From positions 1 to 64,000 of the forward strand of contig CAYTWT010000293.1 of the NCBI GenBank assembly GCA_964442185.1: 64,000 nucleotides of DNA. The letters run 5' to 3'. A program made the translations under genes and the position numbers. The DNA is from CADEEV01 sp964442185 (GTDB lineage: Bacteria; Acidobacteriota; Vicinamibacteria; Fen-336). Below the pieces are notes generated by a model. It made no database searches. It saw only the letters and a program-made list of their open reading frames with translations, and was not told where the DNA came from. Positions 28,398 to 37,846 of the stretch are shown in pieces. Numbering within the stretch: the stretch's first letter is position 1; the number at the start of each line of letters is the position of its first letter.

Positions 28398-29762
28398 ATG
28401 TTGAACAAGCTGATGAGGGACGCGGCGGAAGCCGTCCGAGACATCCCCGACGGCGCCTCGATCATGGTGTCGGGCTTCGGCCTGTGCGGGATTCCCGAGA
28501 ACCTGCTCACGGCGCTGCGCCAGCACGGGGCCCGGAACCTCACGATGATCAGCAACAACGCCGGCACGAACGACTTCGGGATCACGATCCTGCTGCAGAA
28601 CAAGCAGGTGCGCAAGATGATCTCGACCTACGTCGGCGAGAACAAGGTCTTCGAGAAGATGGCCCTGGCGGGCGAGATCGAGGTCGAGCTGAGCCCGCAA
28701 GGCACCTTCGCCGAGCGCATGCGCGCGGGTGGCGCCGGCGTTCCGGCGTTCTTCACACCCACCGGCTACGGCACGCTCATCGCCGAGGGCAAGGAGGTGC
28801 GCTGGTTCGGCGGCAGGCCCCACATCCTGGAAACGGGCCTCCGCGCCGACTATGCCTTCGTCAAGGCATGGAAAGGCGATCAGGCGGGCAACCTCCTGTT
28901 CCGCCGCACCACCCGCAACTTCGCGCCGGTGATGGCGATGGCGGCGAGGTGCACGATCGCCGAGGTGGAGCAGGTCGTGCCGGCGGGCGGCATCGATCCC
29001 GATTCGGTGACGACGCCGGGGATATTCGTGCAACGCGTGTTCCAGGGCAAGAACTACGAGAAGCGCATCGAGAAGCGCACGCTGCTCGGTGGCGGCGGGG
29101 TCGAGATCGATCCCAGGCGCGAGCGCATCGTGAGGCGCGCCGCGAAGGAGATGAAGGACGGCTTCTACGTGAACCTGGGCATCGGCATGCCGACACTCGC
29201 GGCCAACTATCTCCCGGAGGGCGTTAAGGTCGTGCTTCACTCCGAGAATGGCATGCTGGGTGTGGGGCCGTATCCGGCGCCGGGCCAGGAGGACCCCGAC
29301 CTGATCAACGCCGGCAAGGAAACCGTCACCGAGTTGCCTGGCGCGTCGTACTTCTCGAGCGCCGACTCCTTCGCGATGGTGCGTGGCGGCCACGTCGACC
29401 TCACGATTCTGGGCGCGCTCCAGGTCGACAAGGCGGGCAATCTCGCCAACTGGATGATCCCGGGCAAGATGGTCAAGGGGATGGGCGGGGCCATGGATCT
29501 GGTCTCGGGTGCGAAGCGCGTCGTCGTGACGATGGAACATTCTGCAAAGGACGGCTCGCCCAAGATCCTCGACTACTGCACCCTGCCCCTGACCGGCCAG
29601 CGCTGCGTCAACGTCATCGTCACCGAGATGGCGGTGATCGAGGTCGTGAAAGAGGGTCTGCTGCTCAAGGAAATCGCCCCCGACACGAACCTAGAGGCCG
29701 TGAAGAAGGTCACTGGAGCCGTGCTGATCGTCGACCCGGCCTTGAAGAGCATGGAGTTCTAG
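28398..29762 (+). CDS. 3-oxoacid CoA-transferase, fused A and B subunits
   Basis: 454 residues: an alpha domain (about 1-225; SGFGLCGIPENLL, NNAGTNDFG, GTFAERMRAGGAGVPAFFTPTG) joined to a beta domain (about 245-454; NLGIGMPTLAANYLPEG, then SENGMLGVGPYP with the catalytic Glu that forms the CoA thioester). This is the arrangement of mitochondrial succinyl-CoA:3-ketoacid CoA-transferase; most bacteria use two polypeptides. It activates acetoacetate using succinyl-CoA, allowing use of ketone bodies. GGGAGG lies shortly before the ATG. Its alpha/beta junction is continuous, with no frameshift. Confidence 0.92.
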   Translation: MLNKLMRDAAEAVRDIPDGASIMVSGFGLCGIPENLLTALRQHGARNLTMISNNAGTNDFGITILLQNKQVRKMISTYVGENKVFEKMALAGEIEVELSPQGTFAERMRAGGAGVPAFFTPTGYGTLIAEGKEVRWFGGRPHILETGLRADYAFVKAWKGDQAGNLLFRRTTRNFAPVMAMAARCTIAEVEQVVPAGGIDPDSVTTPGIFVQRVFQGKNYEKRIEKRTLLGGGGVEIDPRRERIVRRAAKEMKDGFYVNLGIGMPTLAANYLPEGVKVVLHSENGMLGVGPYPAPGQEDPDLINAGKETVTELPGASYFSSADSFAMVRGGHVDLTILGALQVDKAGNLANWMIPGKMVKGMGGAMDLVSGAKRVVVTMEHSAKDGSPKILDYCTLPLTGQRCVNVIVTEMAVIEVVKEGLLLKEIAPDTNLEAVKKVTGAVLIVDPALKSMEF

Positions 29763-29785
29763 GCTTCCTTCCCAGAGAGCCGGGA

Positions 29786-29815
29786 TTGACAAGTCCGGCT
29801 GTCTTTTACTATCGT
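29786..29815 (+). promoter_or_regulatory. Probable promoter of rho
   Basis: TTGACA at 29786-29791 is a clear -35 element. The -10 is ambiguous: TACTAT (29807-29812, 15-base spacer) or TATCGT (29810-29815, 18-base spacer). It lies about 80-100 bases before the rho start. The leader then holds a seven-base perfect inverted repeat, GAGCGAG at 29836-29842 and CTCGCTC at 29855-29861. Confidence 0.55.
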
Positions 29816-29892
29816 CGTGCCTATCCGGTCCAAGTGAGCGAGAGAAAGACCTTCCTCGCTCTCCTTCATTTCGCCGCTCCCGCGAGATCCTC

Positions 29893-31407
<1,515 letters not shown>

Positions 31408-31441
31408 TGCTCGCCCGCCTTGCCGACACGCTCGCCGGGAC

Positions 31442-31876
31442 TCAGGGGTCCTGTACGTCCGTGCGATCGCCGGCGCCGGGCCGGACGGTGATCTGTACGT
31501 TCTGCGTCGCGAAGGGCTTGCCGGTGCGGCGCAGCGTCACCTTGACGTTGTAGGTGGAAGCCCGGCCGTAGGTGTGGTTGGCCGTGAAGCGACGCTCGAT
31601 CTTGGTGGTTCCGGGCTCGAACGGAACACAGTCGCCTTCCTGCACGCTCTTGCCCCCGTCGTCCCATTCCCACGTGAGCTCGGGACAGTAGAAGTCCTCG
31701 ATGTCGTCGCCGCCAGCCAGCTCCGCCGTGAACAGCACGCTGACGGGCGAGAAGGAGAAGCGCGGGGTCCCGCGCAGGGCCAAGCTCGGCTTCTTGCCCT
31801 TGGCGTCCTCCGCCGCGCTGCCGGGGCCGGCGGCGAGAGCAAGCAGGACGGGGAAGGCCACGGCACGGACATGCAT
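31442..31876 (-). CDS. Secreted PKD-like domain protein
   Basis: 144 residues with a signal peptide (VRAVAFPVLLALAAGPGSAAED). The rest is a single Ig/PKD-like beta domain: SPVSVLFTAEL, ELTWEWDDGGKS, EPGTTKIERRFTANHTYGRASTYNVKVTL. Two cysteines (DFYCPEL and EGDCVPF) could form a disulfide. Such domains mediate protein or glycan contacts; no catalytic residues. Convergent with rho, 34 bases between them, and divergent from the Fic-like gene. Confidence 0.65.
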   Translation of the reverse strand: MHVRAVAFPVLLALAAGPGSAAEDAKGKKPSLALRGTPRFSFSPVSVLFTAELAGGDDIEDFYCPELTWEWDDGGKSVQEGDCVPFEPGTTKIERRFTANHTYGRASTYNVKVTLRRTGKPFATQNVQITVRPGAGDRTDVQDP

Positions 31877-31948
31877 CGGAAACTCCTCGGAAGCCCCCTT
31901 CCAATTTTCATTCTAGTCTCAAACGCCCCCGCCATAGAATGCGGGGTC

Positions 31949-32662
31949 ATGTCCGAGCCAAGGCTCCTGCGCCTCGCACCCAGCGCCTCCCTCAAGGAGA
32001 AGCGTCTGACCGCGCTCCTTGCAGGACGAGCCGCCGATGATCCCGCACTCGCCGAGGTCGTCGAAGACGCGCAGCTTCTCGGCAGCCTGGAGCTTGCCGG
32101 CCTCGCGGCGAGTTGGGGCGAGGTCCGGGCCTCACGCCGGGGCGAGGCGGCGCCGGTGGGAATCGCGGCTCTGCGCAGCGCCAACGTCGCCGTGGCACGC
32201 GACAGCCCGCTCACGGTAGAAGCGCTCCTGGCGTGGCATGGCAGCGCCACCGGCAGCAGGGCTGGCTTTCGCACGACCGAAAGGTCCCGGGACGTCGGCC
32301 CTCCGCCAGCGCCGGCTTTGTTCGTCAAGAGCCGCCTGGCGATCGCCGAGCAGTGGCTCGGGAGCGCCAGCGCCCACGAGTTGAAGCCGGTCGAAGCCGC
32401 GGCCCTGGCGCTGGCACGGATCGTGGAAATCGCGCCATTCGCCGACGGCAACGGCCGCGTCTCTCGCCTCGCCGCTGCGCACTTGCTGCGCCGCGGAGGC
32501 GCCAGGCCGCCGATTCTCGTGGGCGGGGATCGGCCGCGGCTCGAGGCCGCACTTGCGTCGGCCTTCCGGCTCGACATGAGCCCGCTCGTGGCGCTCCTCG
32601 ATGAAGCCTCGGAACGGGCCCTCGACGTGATGATCCAGAGTCTCGAAGGGCGCGGCTACTAG
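31949..32662 (+). CDS. Fic-fold protein lacking the catalytic histidine
   Basis: 237 residues. The Fic core motif, normally HPFxxGNGRxxR, reads APFADGNGRVSR near residue 168: everything is retained except that the catalytic His is Ala (codon GCG). The preceding inhibitory-type or flap region (LTVEALLAWH, GFRTTERS, PPAPALFVKSRLAIAEQWL) also fits the fold. Active Fic enzymes transfer AMP or related groups to hydroxyl side chains; without the His, transferase activity is unlikely, so the protein may bind nucleotide or have another role. The ATG at 31949 follows a TAGAAT hexamer by eight bases. Its stop shares CTAG with the convergent hydrolase gene. Confidence 0.72.
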   Translation: MSEPRLLRLAPSASLKEKRLTALLAGRAADDPALAEVVEDAQLLGSLELAGLAASWGEVRASRRGEAAPVGIAALRSANVAVARDSPLTVEALLAWHGSATGSRAGFRTTERSRDVGPPPAPALFVKSRLAIAEQWLGSASAHELKPVEAAALALARIVEIAPFADGNGRVSRLAAAHLLRRGGARPPILVGGDRPRLEAALASAFRLDMSPLVALLDEASERALDVMIQSLEGRGY

Positions 32663-33627
32663 AGCAGGGCACCCAGGAAGTCGACGGCCCGCTCGCCGGC
32701 CCAGAAGGAACCGGGCGCCCCGCATGGAGCCACGAAGCCAACGTGGCCACCGGTCTTGAGCATCTCACGCGTGAGCAGGCCCGACGCCGGCAGTGGCCAG
32801 CGCGATACCGAAGCGGCCGGGATCATCGGGTCGTCCTGCGCCATGAGAATCAGTGCGGGTCGTCCGATCGCGCCAAGGTGTGGCCCAGCGCTCGAGCGAG
32901 CGTAGTAATCCGCCGCGTCTCGGTAGCCGCCATAGGGCGCCGTGATGGCTTCGTCGTAGCCGCGCACACTCGTGAGGCCCTGCTCGCGGCCGGCTTCGTA
33001 CAGGTCGGGTCGCGCCGCCTGGCGCTCGCGATAGGCGCGTCGCAGGTTGCGCATGAAGTAGAGCTGGTAGAGAACGTTGCCCGGCGCATCGAGCGCGGTC
33101 GCGCAGGCGTCGAGATCCAGCGGCGGCGACACGCCGACGACGCCGACGAGGCCGGCCGGCAGCTGGTCGCCGCTCCGGCCGAGCGCCAGCAGGACGAGGT
33201 TCGCGCCGAGCGAGAAACCCACCACGGCCAGGCGCGGCGTCAAATCGGCCAGCGCGTCCAGCACGGCCACCAGGTCCGAGTCGAGGCCGGCATTGTAGAG
33301 AACTGCCGAGAAACCCATCCCGTCGCCAGCGCCGCGCATGTTCATGCGCACCACGTGCCAGCCTCTCGACCAGGCCAAAGCGCCCGTGGCCAAACCATAC
33401 GTGGCGCTGTCCCAGCCGCCCAGCCCGTGGATCAGGACGAGCGCCGGCCGCGATTTGCGTGGCCCCGGCTGCCAGCTCGCGCGGAGCAGGAGACGAATCC
33501 CCCTGCCCGCCTCCACGATCACGTCCTCAGTGGGGTGCCGCCACTCGAGGTGGCGCCTTGACCAATAGCCGAGCAGCGTCTGGCGGTGACCGCCGGACGT
33601 GAAGAGGCGGGGCCTGAAAGGCCTCAA
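32659..33627 (-). CDS. Alpha/beta hydrolase of the YheT/ABHD1 type
   Basis: 322 residues from a TTG whose last two bases overlap the upstream gene stop (TTGA). N-terminal FTSGGHRQTLLGYW is typical of YheT. The catalytic elements are HGLGGWDSATYG (oxyanion region), GFSLGANLVLLAL (nucleophile Ser), the Asp in MAQDDPMIP, and His in KTGGHVGFV. The family hydrolyses esters; physiological substrate unknown. The open frame continues upstream inside the quinone-oxidoreductase gene but that part has no homology, hence the chosen start. Confidence 0.85.
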   Translation of the reverse strand: MRPFRPRLFTSGGHRQTLLGYWSRRHLEWRHPTEDVIVEAGRGIRLLLRASWQPGPRKSRPALVLIHGLGGWDSATYGLATGALAWSRGWHVVRMNMRGAGDGMGFSAVLYNAGLDSDLVAVLDALADLTPRLAVVGFSLGANLVLLALGRSGDQLPAGLVGVVGVSPPLDLDACATALDAPGNVLYQLYFMRNLRRAYRERQAARPDLYEAGREQGLTSVRGYDEAITAPYGGYRDAADYYARSSAGPHLGAIGRPALILMAQDDPMIPAASVSRWPLPASGLLTREMLKTGGHVGFVAPCGAPGSFWAGERAVDFLGALL

Positions 33628-34652
33628 CAACGCAGGACGAGCTTTCCGAAGTGCTGCGAGGCCTCCATCATCTCGTGAGCGCGCCGCGCCTCCGCGAGGG
33701 GCAGCACGGCGTGGATCGCCGGTTTCAGCTTGCCGGCGAAGAGCAGCTCCGCCGCTTCGAGCAGCTCCGCTTTGCTGCCCATGTACGAGCCCATCAGCGT
33801 GAGCTGCTTGGAGAACAGGTAGCGGAGCTCGGTCGCGCCGTTCGGCCCCGTCGTCGCGCCGCACGTCACCAGCCGGCCCCGATGGGCGAGAGCCTGGATC
33901 GAGCGTTCCCACGTCGCTTGCCCGACATGTTCGATCACCACCTCCACGCCCTTCTTGTTCGTGAGGCGCCGGACTTCGGCGAGCACGTCGCCCTGGTGAT
34001 GGTCGATCACCTCGTCGGCGCCCAGGCTCCGCGCCAGTTTCAGCTTCGGACCGGTGCCGGCAGTAGCGATCACGCGCGCGCCCCAGTGCTTCGCGACCTG
34101 GATCGCCGCCATGCCGACACCGCTACCGGCGGCCCAGACGAGCACGTCCTCGCCCGGCCTCACACGGGCGCGGGTCACGAGCATGCGCCACGCGGTGAGG
34201 AACACGAGCGGAAAGGCCGCGGCCGCTTCGAAGCTGATGTTGCCTGGGAGCGGGATCACGTTTGCGAGCGGGCAGCGCACCAGTTCCGCGTAGCCGCCGT
34301 GGAGCTGGGCGCCGAGGATCCGGTAGTGGCGACAGGCGCTGTCCTCGCCGGAAAGGCAGGCGCGACATCGACCGCAGGAGGTGCCGGGCGAAAGCATGAC
34401 ACGCTGGCCGATGGCCAGGCCCTCGCAGGCGCTGCCGAGTGCTTCGACCTCCCCGGCGATGTCGTTGCCGAGGATGTGCGGGAGGGGGATCGGCCGCCCA
34501 GGCAGGCCGCGCCGCGTCCACAGGTCGAGATGGTTGAGTGCGCACGTGCGCACGCGAACCAGGACCTCGCCGGGCGCCGCGACGGGATCGGGGGAGTCCT
34601 CGTAGCGCAGGACTTCCGGTCCGCCGTGCTCGTGCATCACCACCGCCTTCAT
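33624..34652 (-). CDS. Zinc-containing medium-chain alcohol dehydrogenase / quinone oxidoreductase-like
   Basis: 342 residues. GroES-like N-terminal domain, then a structural-zinc lobe with four cysteines (SCGRCRACLSGEDSAC), then the nucleotide domain with AAGSGVGMAAIQVAKHWGARVIATA for NAD(P)H. The catalytic-zinc region is less certain: the start CALNHLDLWTRRG follows the quinone-oxidoreductase style rather than the classical CxxDxH. Reduces or oxidises an unknown carbonyl or alcohol. A GGAGGAAAGG ribosome site precedes the ATG. Divergent from ftsE. Confidence 0.83.
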   Translation of the reverse strand: MKAVVMHEHGGPEVLRYEDSPDPVAAPGEVLVRVRTCALNHLDLWTRRGLPGRPIPLPHILGNDIAGEVEALGSACEGLAIGQRVMLSPGTSCGRCRACLSGEDSACRHYRILGAQLHGGYAELVRCPLANVIPLPGNISFEAAAAFPLVFLTAWRMLVTRARVRPGEDVLVWAAGSGVGMAAIQVAKHWGARVIATAGTGPKLKLARSLGADEVIDHHQGDVLAEVRRLTNKKGVEVVIEHVGQATWERSIQALAHRGRLVTCGATTGPNGATELRYLFSKQLTLMGSYMGSKAELLEAAELLFAGKLKPAIHAVLPLAEARRAHEMMEASQHFGKLVLRC

Positions 34653-34668
34653 GACCTTTCCTCCGGCC

Positions 34669-34674
34669 TATAAT
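34669..34674 (+). promoter_or_regulatory. -10 element of ftsE
   Basis: A perfect TATAAT 32 bases before the ftsE ATG. No good -35 is seen at the right distance. The complementary strand reads ATTATA, so weak divergent transcription toward the dehydrogenase gene could use the same element. Confidence 0.6.
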
Positions 34675-34706
34675 CGCCGCTGCTCGAGAGGCGCTGAGAG
34701 CCCGAA

Positions 34707-35357
34707 ATGATACAGGCGTTTCATGTTTACAAGCAGTACGACCGGGACTCCATAGCACTCTCGGACATCACGCTGCATGTCGAAAAGGGCGAGTTCTGCT
34801 TTCTCACGGGCCCCTCGGGCGCCGGGAAGACGACCTTCCTCAAGTTGGTGTTCCGCGAGGAGCTGCCTACCCAGGGCCAGATCCTCGTGGGCGGGCGCAA
34901 CGTCACCGCGATTCCCGATGTGCAGATCCCCGAGCTGCGGCGCTCCATCGGCGTCGTGTTCCAGGACTTCAAGCTGCTCAAGCGGAAAACCATCCTGGAG
35001 AACGTCGCCTTCGTGCTGCGGATCCTCGCGGTGCCGCACAAGGAGCAAAAGCGGCGCGCCTTCGCGGCGCTCAAGGCCGTGGGCCTTCACCACAAGATGC
35101 ACGCCTACCCGATGCAGCTCTCAGGCGGTGAGCAGCAGCGTGTGGCGATCGCCAGGGCCTTGATCAACGAGCCGATGCTGCTGCTGGCGGACGAGCCCAC
35201 GGGCAACCTCGACCCCGAGATGGCCCAGGAGATCATGACCCTCTTCCAGGAGGTCAACGCGCGCGGCACGACGGTGCTCGTTGCCACCCACGATCGCGAG
35301 ATGATCCAGCGCATGGGTAAGCGCGTGATCACGATAGAGCGGGGGCGCGTGAGTTAG
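34707..35357 (+). CDS. ftsE: Cell-division ATP-binding protein FtsE
   Basis: 216 residues, MacB/LolD-like ABC ATPase. Walker A GPSGAGKTTFLK, Q-loop GVVFQDFKLL, signature LSGGEQQRVAIARAL, Walker B LLLADEPTGNLDP, switch His in VATHDREM. With FtsX it controls peptidoglycan hydrolases at the division septum. Unusually, ftsX is not adjacent: a diguanylate cyclase gene and the oppositely oriented udk lie between them. A hairpin of seven base pairs without T-tract (35379-35398) follows the gene. Confidence 0.92.
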   Translation: MIQAFHVYKQYDRDSIALSDITLHVEKGEFCFLTGPSGAGKTTFLKLVFREELPTQGQILVGGRNVTAIPDVQIPELRRSIGVVFQDFKLLKRKTILENVAFVLRILAVPHKEQKRRAFAALKAVGLHHKMHAYPMQLSGGEQQRVAIARALINEPMLLLADEPTGNLDPEMAQEIMTLFQEVNARGTTVLVATHDREMIQRMGKRVITIERGRVS

Positions 35358-35506
35358 GCGTTCGACAGGGCACGCTCCGCGCTGTGATGAAACAGCGCAG
35401 GAATTGCGATCGGCCCCAAGGGCCGCGCGAAGGCCTTGCCGCCCTGGCCTCGCAAGCGGATTGCGTGCCGGCATCTTGATTGCATCAAACTCGAAAGGGG
35501 TTCCCC

Positions 35507-36268
35507 ATGGCGCTGGGATCGGGAGGCATGAGCCGGGCGCGGCGTGGCGCCCTTTTCGGCGCCTTCTGGTCGGCGGGTGCGCCTATCGGCTTGCTGTTGG
35601 TGCGCGGCCTCGCCGCGGGCACGCTTGATGCAGCCTTCGTCATGGCTGACCTGCGGGCCGAGGCTTGGAGCTACGCCTACGTTGCCGCGTCTACGGCTGT
35701 TGCCTTCACGCTGCTCGGATTCATCTTGGGCCGCCAGGCCGACCAGTTCTTCGAGGCCTCGACCAGCGACCCACTCACCGGACTGCGCAACCGGCGGGCG
35801 CTGCGCGAGTCTCTGGTGAGAGAATGGGCCAGGGCCCGGCGCTACCAAACACCCTTGTCGGTTCTCGCCATCGACCTCGACGGGCTGAAGGTCATCAACG
35901 ACAGCCTGGGCCACAGGGCCGGCGACGCGGCCATCGACTGCGCTGCCCAGGCGCTCGTCCGAAATTCGCGCCAGGCGGACACGGCGGCCCGCTGGGGAGG
36001 CGACGAGTTCCTCCTGCTAGCGCCAGAGACCGACCGGGCCGAGGCTCTGCGCCTCGGCGAGCGGGTTCGCGCCGTGTGCACCGAGCAGGCGCAGAGCGGC
36101 ATCGGGCGTCGGCTCACGCTCTCGATCGGCGTCGCCACGCGAACACCCGGCTCGTGTTCGGAAGCCACCGAATTGGAAGCCACCGAAGAAGAGCTGCTGC
36201 GTGCCGCCGATCAGGCGCTCTACCAGGCCAAGCGCGCCGGTGGCAACTGCGTCACGGCGGCCGAGTGA
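35507..36268 (+). CDS. Membrane-bound diguanylate cyclase (GGDEF)
   Basis: 253 residues from the ATG at 35507, which has AAAGGGG upstream. Two predicted membrane helices (about 20-35 and 55-80) precede a GGDEF domain (about 92-250) with DPLTGLRNRRAL, IDLDGLKVINDSLGH and an intact active site RWGGDEF. The RxxD inhibitory site (RQAD) lies five residues upstream of the active site, so product inhibition by c-di-GMP is expected. Makes the second messenger c-di-GMP. It stands between ftsE and udk, where it may read through from ftsE. Confidence 0.88.
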   Translation: MALGSGGMSRARRGALFGAFWSAGAPIGLLLVRGLAAGTLDAAFVMADLRAEAWSYAYVAASTAVAFTLLGFILGRQADQFFEASTSDPLTGLRNRRALRESLVREWARARRYQTPLSVLAIDLDGLKVINDSLGHRAGDAAIDCAAQALVRNSRQADTAARWGGDEFLLLAPETDRAEALRLGERVRAVCTEQAQSGIGRRLTLSIGVATRTPGSCSEATELEATEEELLRAADQALYQAKRAGGNCVTAAE

Positions 36269-36303
36269 AGGCTTGGCCCTTGGGTATGTGAGGTGCGCGG
36301 CGC

Positions 36304-36918
36304 TCAGGCGCCAAGCATGGCGCTGACACGGGCGACAACCGCCTCGAGCGCGACGGCATTCTCGGCGCCTTCGGGCACAATCAGGTCCGCATAACGCTTG
36401 CTGGGCTCGACGAACTCGAGATGCATCGGACGCACCGAGGACAGATACTGCCGCTCGACGGACTCGAACGAACGGCCGCGATCCTTGATGTCGCGGCGCA
36501 GACGCCGCAGGATCCGCACGTCGGCGTCGGTGTCGATGAAGAGCTTGATATCCATCAGCCGACGCAGCGGCTCTTCGGCCAGGATCAGGATGCCCTCTAG
36601 CAAGATCACGGGTCGTGGCAGCAGGGGATCGCTCAGGACTCGCCGCGAATACATGGCGTGGTCATAGCTCAACTGCGGCGCCGGCCGACCGGCCTTGAGG
36701 TCGCGCAGGTCCTGCACCAGCAGTGTCGTGTCGAAGGCGTCGGGATGATCGTAGTTGATCGCCGCCCGCGCGGCGGCGTCCAGGTTGCTACCGTCCTTGT
36801 AGTAGGAGTCCTGCGCAATCGTCACGCAGCGCTCGCGGTCAAAGCGCGAAGCGACTTTCTCTGCAAAGGAGGTCTTGCCGGAGCCAGTCCCGCCTGCGAT
36901 CCCGATCAGAACGCCCAC
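36304..36918 (-). CDS. udk: Uridine kinase
   Basis: 204 residues, P-loop kinase. Walker A GIAGGTGSGKTSFAEK, DSYYKD substrate loop, NYDHPDAFDT, and the lid region DADVRILRRLRRDIKDRGRSFESV are all standard for Udk. Phosphorylates uridine and cytidine with ATP or GTP for pyrimidine salvage. Its ATG at 36918 lies about nine bases from the shared palindromic -10 element at 36924-36939, divergent from ftsX. Confidence 0.94.
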   Translation of the reverse strand: MGVLIGIAGGTGSGKTSFAEKVASRFDRERCVTIAQDSYYKDGSNLDAAARAAINYDHPDAFDTTLLVQDLRDLKAGRPAPQLSYDHAMYSRRVLSDPLLPRPVILLEGILILAEEPLRRLMDIKLFIDTDADVRILRRLRRDIKDRGRSFESVERQYLSSVRPMHLEFVEPSKRYADLIVPEGAENAVALEAVVARVSAMLGA

Positions 36919-36923
36919 TGGCG

Positions 36924-36939
36924 CTGGATTATAATCCAG
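36924..36939. promoter_or_regulatory. Palindromic bidirectional -10 element between udk and ftsX
   Basis: A perfect 16-base palindrome, CTGGATTATAATCCAG. It contains TATAAT on the plus strand (36930-36935) toward ftsX and TATAAT on the minus strand (36928-36933) toward udk. Both start codons lie within about ten bases, so both mRNAs would be leaderless or nearly so. No consensus -35 is seen on either side. Confidence 0.65.
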
Positions 36940-36944
36940 GGCGC

Positions 36945-37838
36945 ATGCTGCTCCTGCGGGCCCTCGCGTACTTCGTGGAGGAGGCGTTCACCAGCCTCTG
37001 GCGGAGCCGGCTCATCAACGCGCTTTCGATCGGCACCATCGGTGTCAGCCTGTTCGTGCTCGGCGCGTTCCTGACCGTGGCGAGCAACCTGAATGCGGTC
37101 GTCACGCGCTGGACGCAGAAGGTGCAGGTGACGTTCTACCTCGAAGACGGCCTCGAGCCACGGATTCGCGAGATGTTTGAAAGCCGGCTCAAGGACGATC
37201 CCGCCGTGGAGAGCCTGGCGAGCGTGAGCCGGCAGGCGGCTCTGGATCGGTTTAGAGCGCTGTTCCGCGATCTGCGCGCCTTGCCCGACGACCTCGGCGA
37301 GAACCCGTTCCCGGAATCGCTCGAGGTGACAGTCAAGGCGGGGCACCAGTCGCCCGAGGAGATCGGCCGCTTCGTGGCCGCTTTCGGAGGGGCGGCCGGC
37401 GTCGAGGAGGTGCAGTACGACCTGCTGTGGATCGAGCGACTCGCAACGGTGGTGCGTTTGGTGCGTGGCCTGGGCGGCGTGCTCGGCGGGATCCTCGCCC
37501 TCGCCAGCATCTTCACGATCTCGAATGTGATCCGCCTGACTGTCTATGCTCGCCAGGACGAACTCGACATCATGCGCCTGGTGGGCGCGACGCGGGCCTA
37601 CGTGCGCGGGCCGTTCATCGTCGAAGGCATGCTGCAGGGAGGGCTCGGCGGCCTCGTGGCGGTGGGCCTGCTCTGGGGCGCACTGCGCTTCGTCTCGCGC
37701 GACGTGCTGGCCGCCTCGGAGTTGCTGGGCCGCGCTGCGGTCTTCCTGCCCGGGGAATTGAGCGTCGCGATCGTGCTGGGTGGGATGACGGTCGGGCTGG
37801 TCGGAAGCCTCGTGAGCCTTGGCCGCAGCCAGGTGTAG
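36945..37838 (+). CDS. ftsX: Cell-division protein FtsX
   Basis: 297 residues with the FtsX topology: N-terminal cytoplasmic stretch, membrane helix near 25-45, a periplasmic domain of about 125 residues (VTFYLEDGLEPRIREMFESRL to VQYDLLWIERLA), then three helices from about 175 on (LGGVLGGILALASIFTISNVIRLTVYARQDELDIMRLVGATRAYVRGPFIVEGMLQG). The RQDELDIMRLVGA loop is the FtsE-contact motif. Convergent with the phosphodiesterase gene. Confidence 0.92.
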   Translation: MLLLRALAYFVEEAFTSLWRSRLINALSIGTIGVSLFVLGAFLTVASNLNAVVTRWTQKVQVTFYLEDGLEPRIREMFESRLKDDPAVESLASVSRQAALDRFRALFRDLRALPDDLGENPFPESLEVTVKAGHQSPEEIGRFVAAFGGAAGVEEVQYDLLWIERLATVVRLVRGLGGVLGGILALASIFTISNVIRLTVYARQDELDIMRLVGATRAYVRGPFIVEGMLQGGLGGLVAVGLLWGALRFVSRDVLAASELLGRAAVFLPGELSVAIVLGGMTVGLVGSLVSLGRSQV

Positions 37839-37846
37839 GGCCGTCT

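Noticed and set aside
33628..33912. N-terminal extension of the YheT-type hydrolase
   Set aside because: It lies within the quinone-oxidoreductase gene in another frame and has no homology; the TTG overlapping the stop fits operon spacing.
35379..35398. Terminator after ftsE
   Set aside because: The seven-base stem GCGCTGT/ACAGCGC has no T-tract, so intrinsic termination cannot be claimed.
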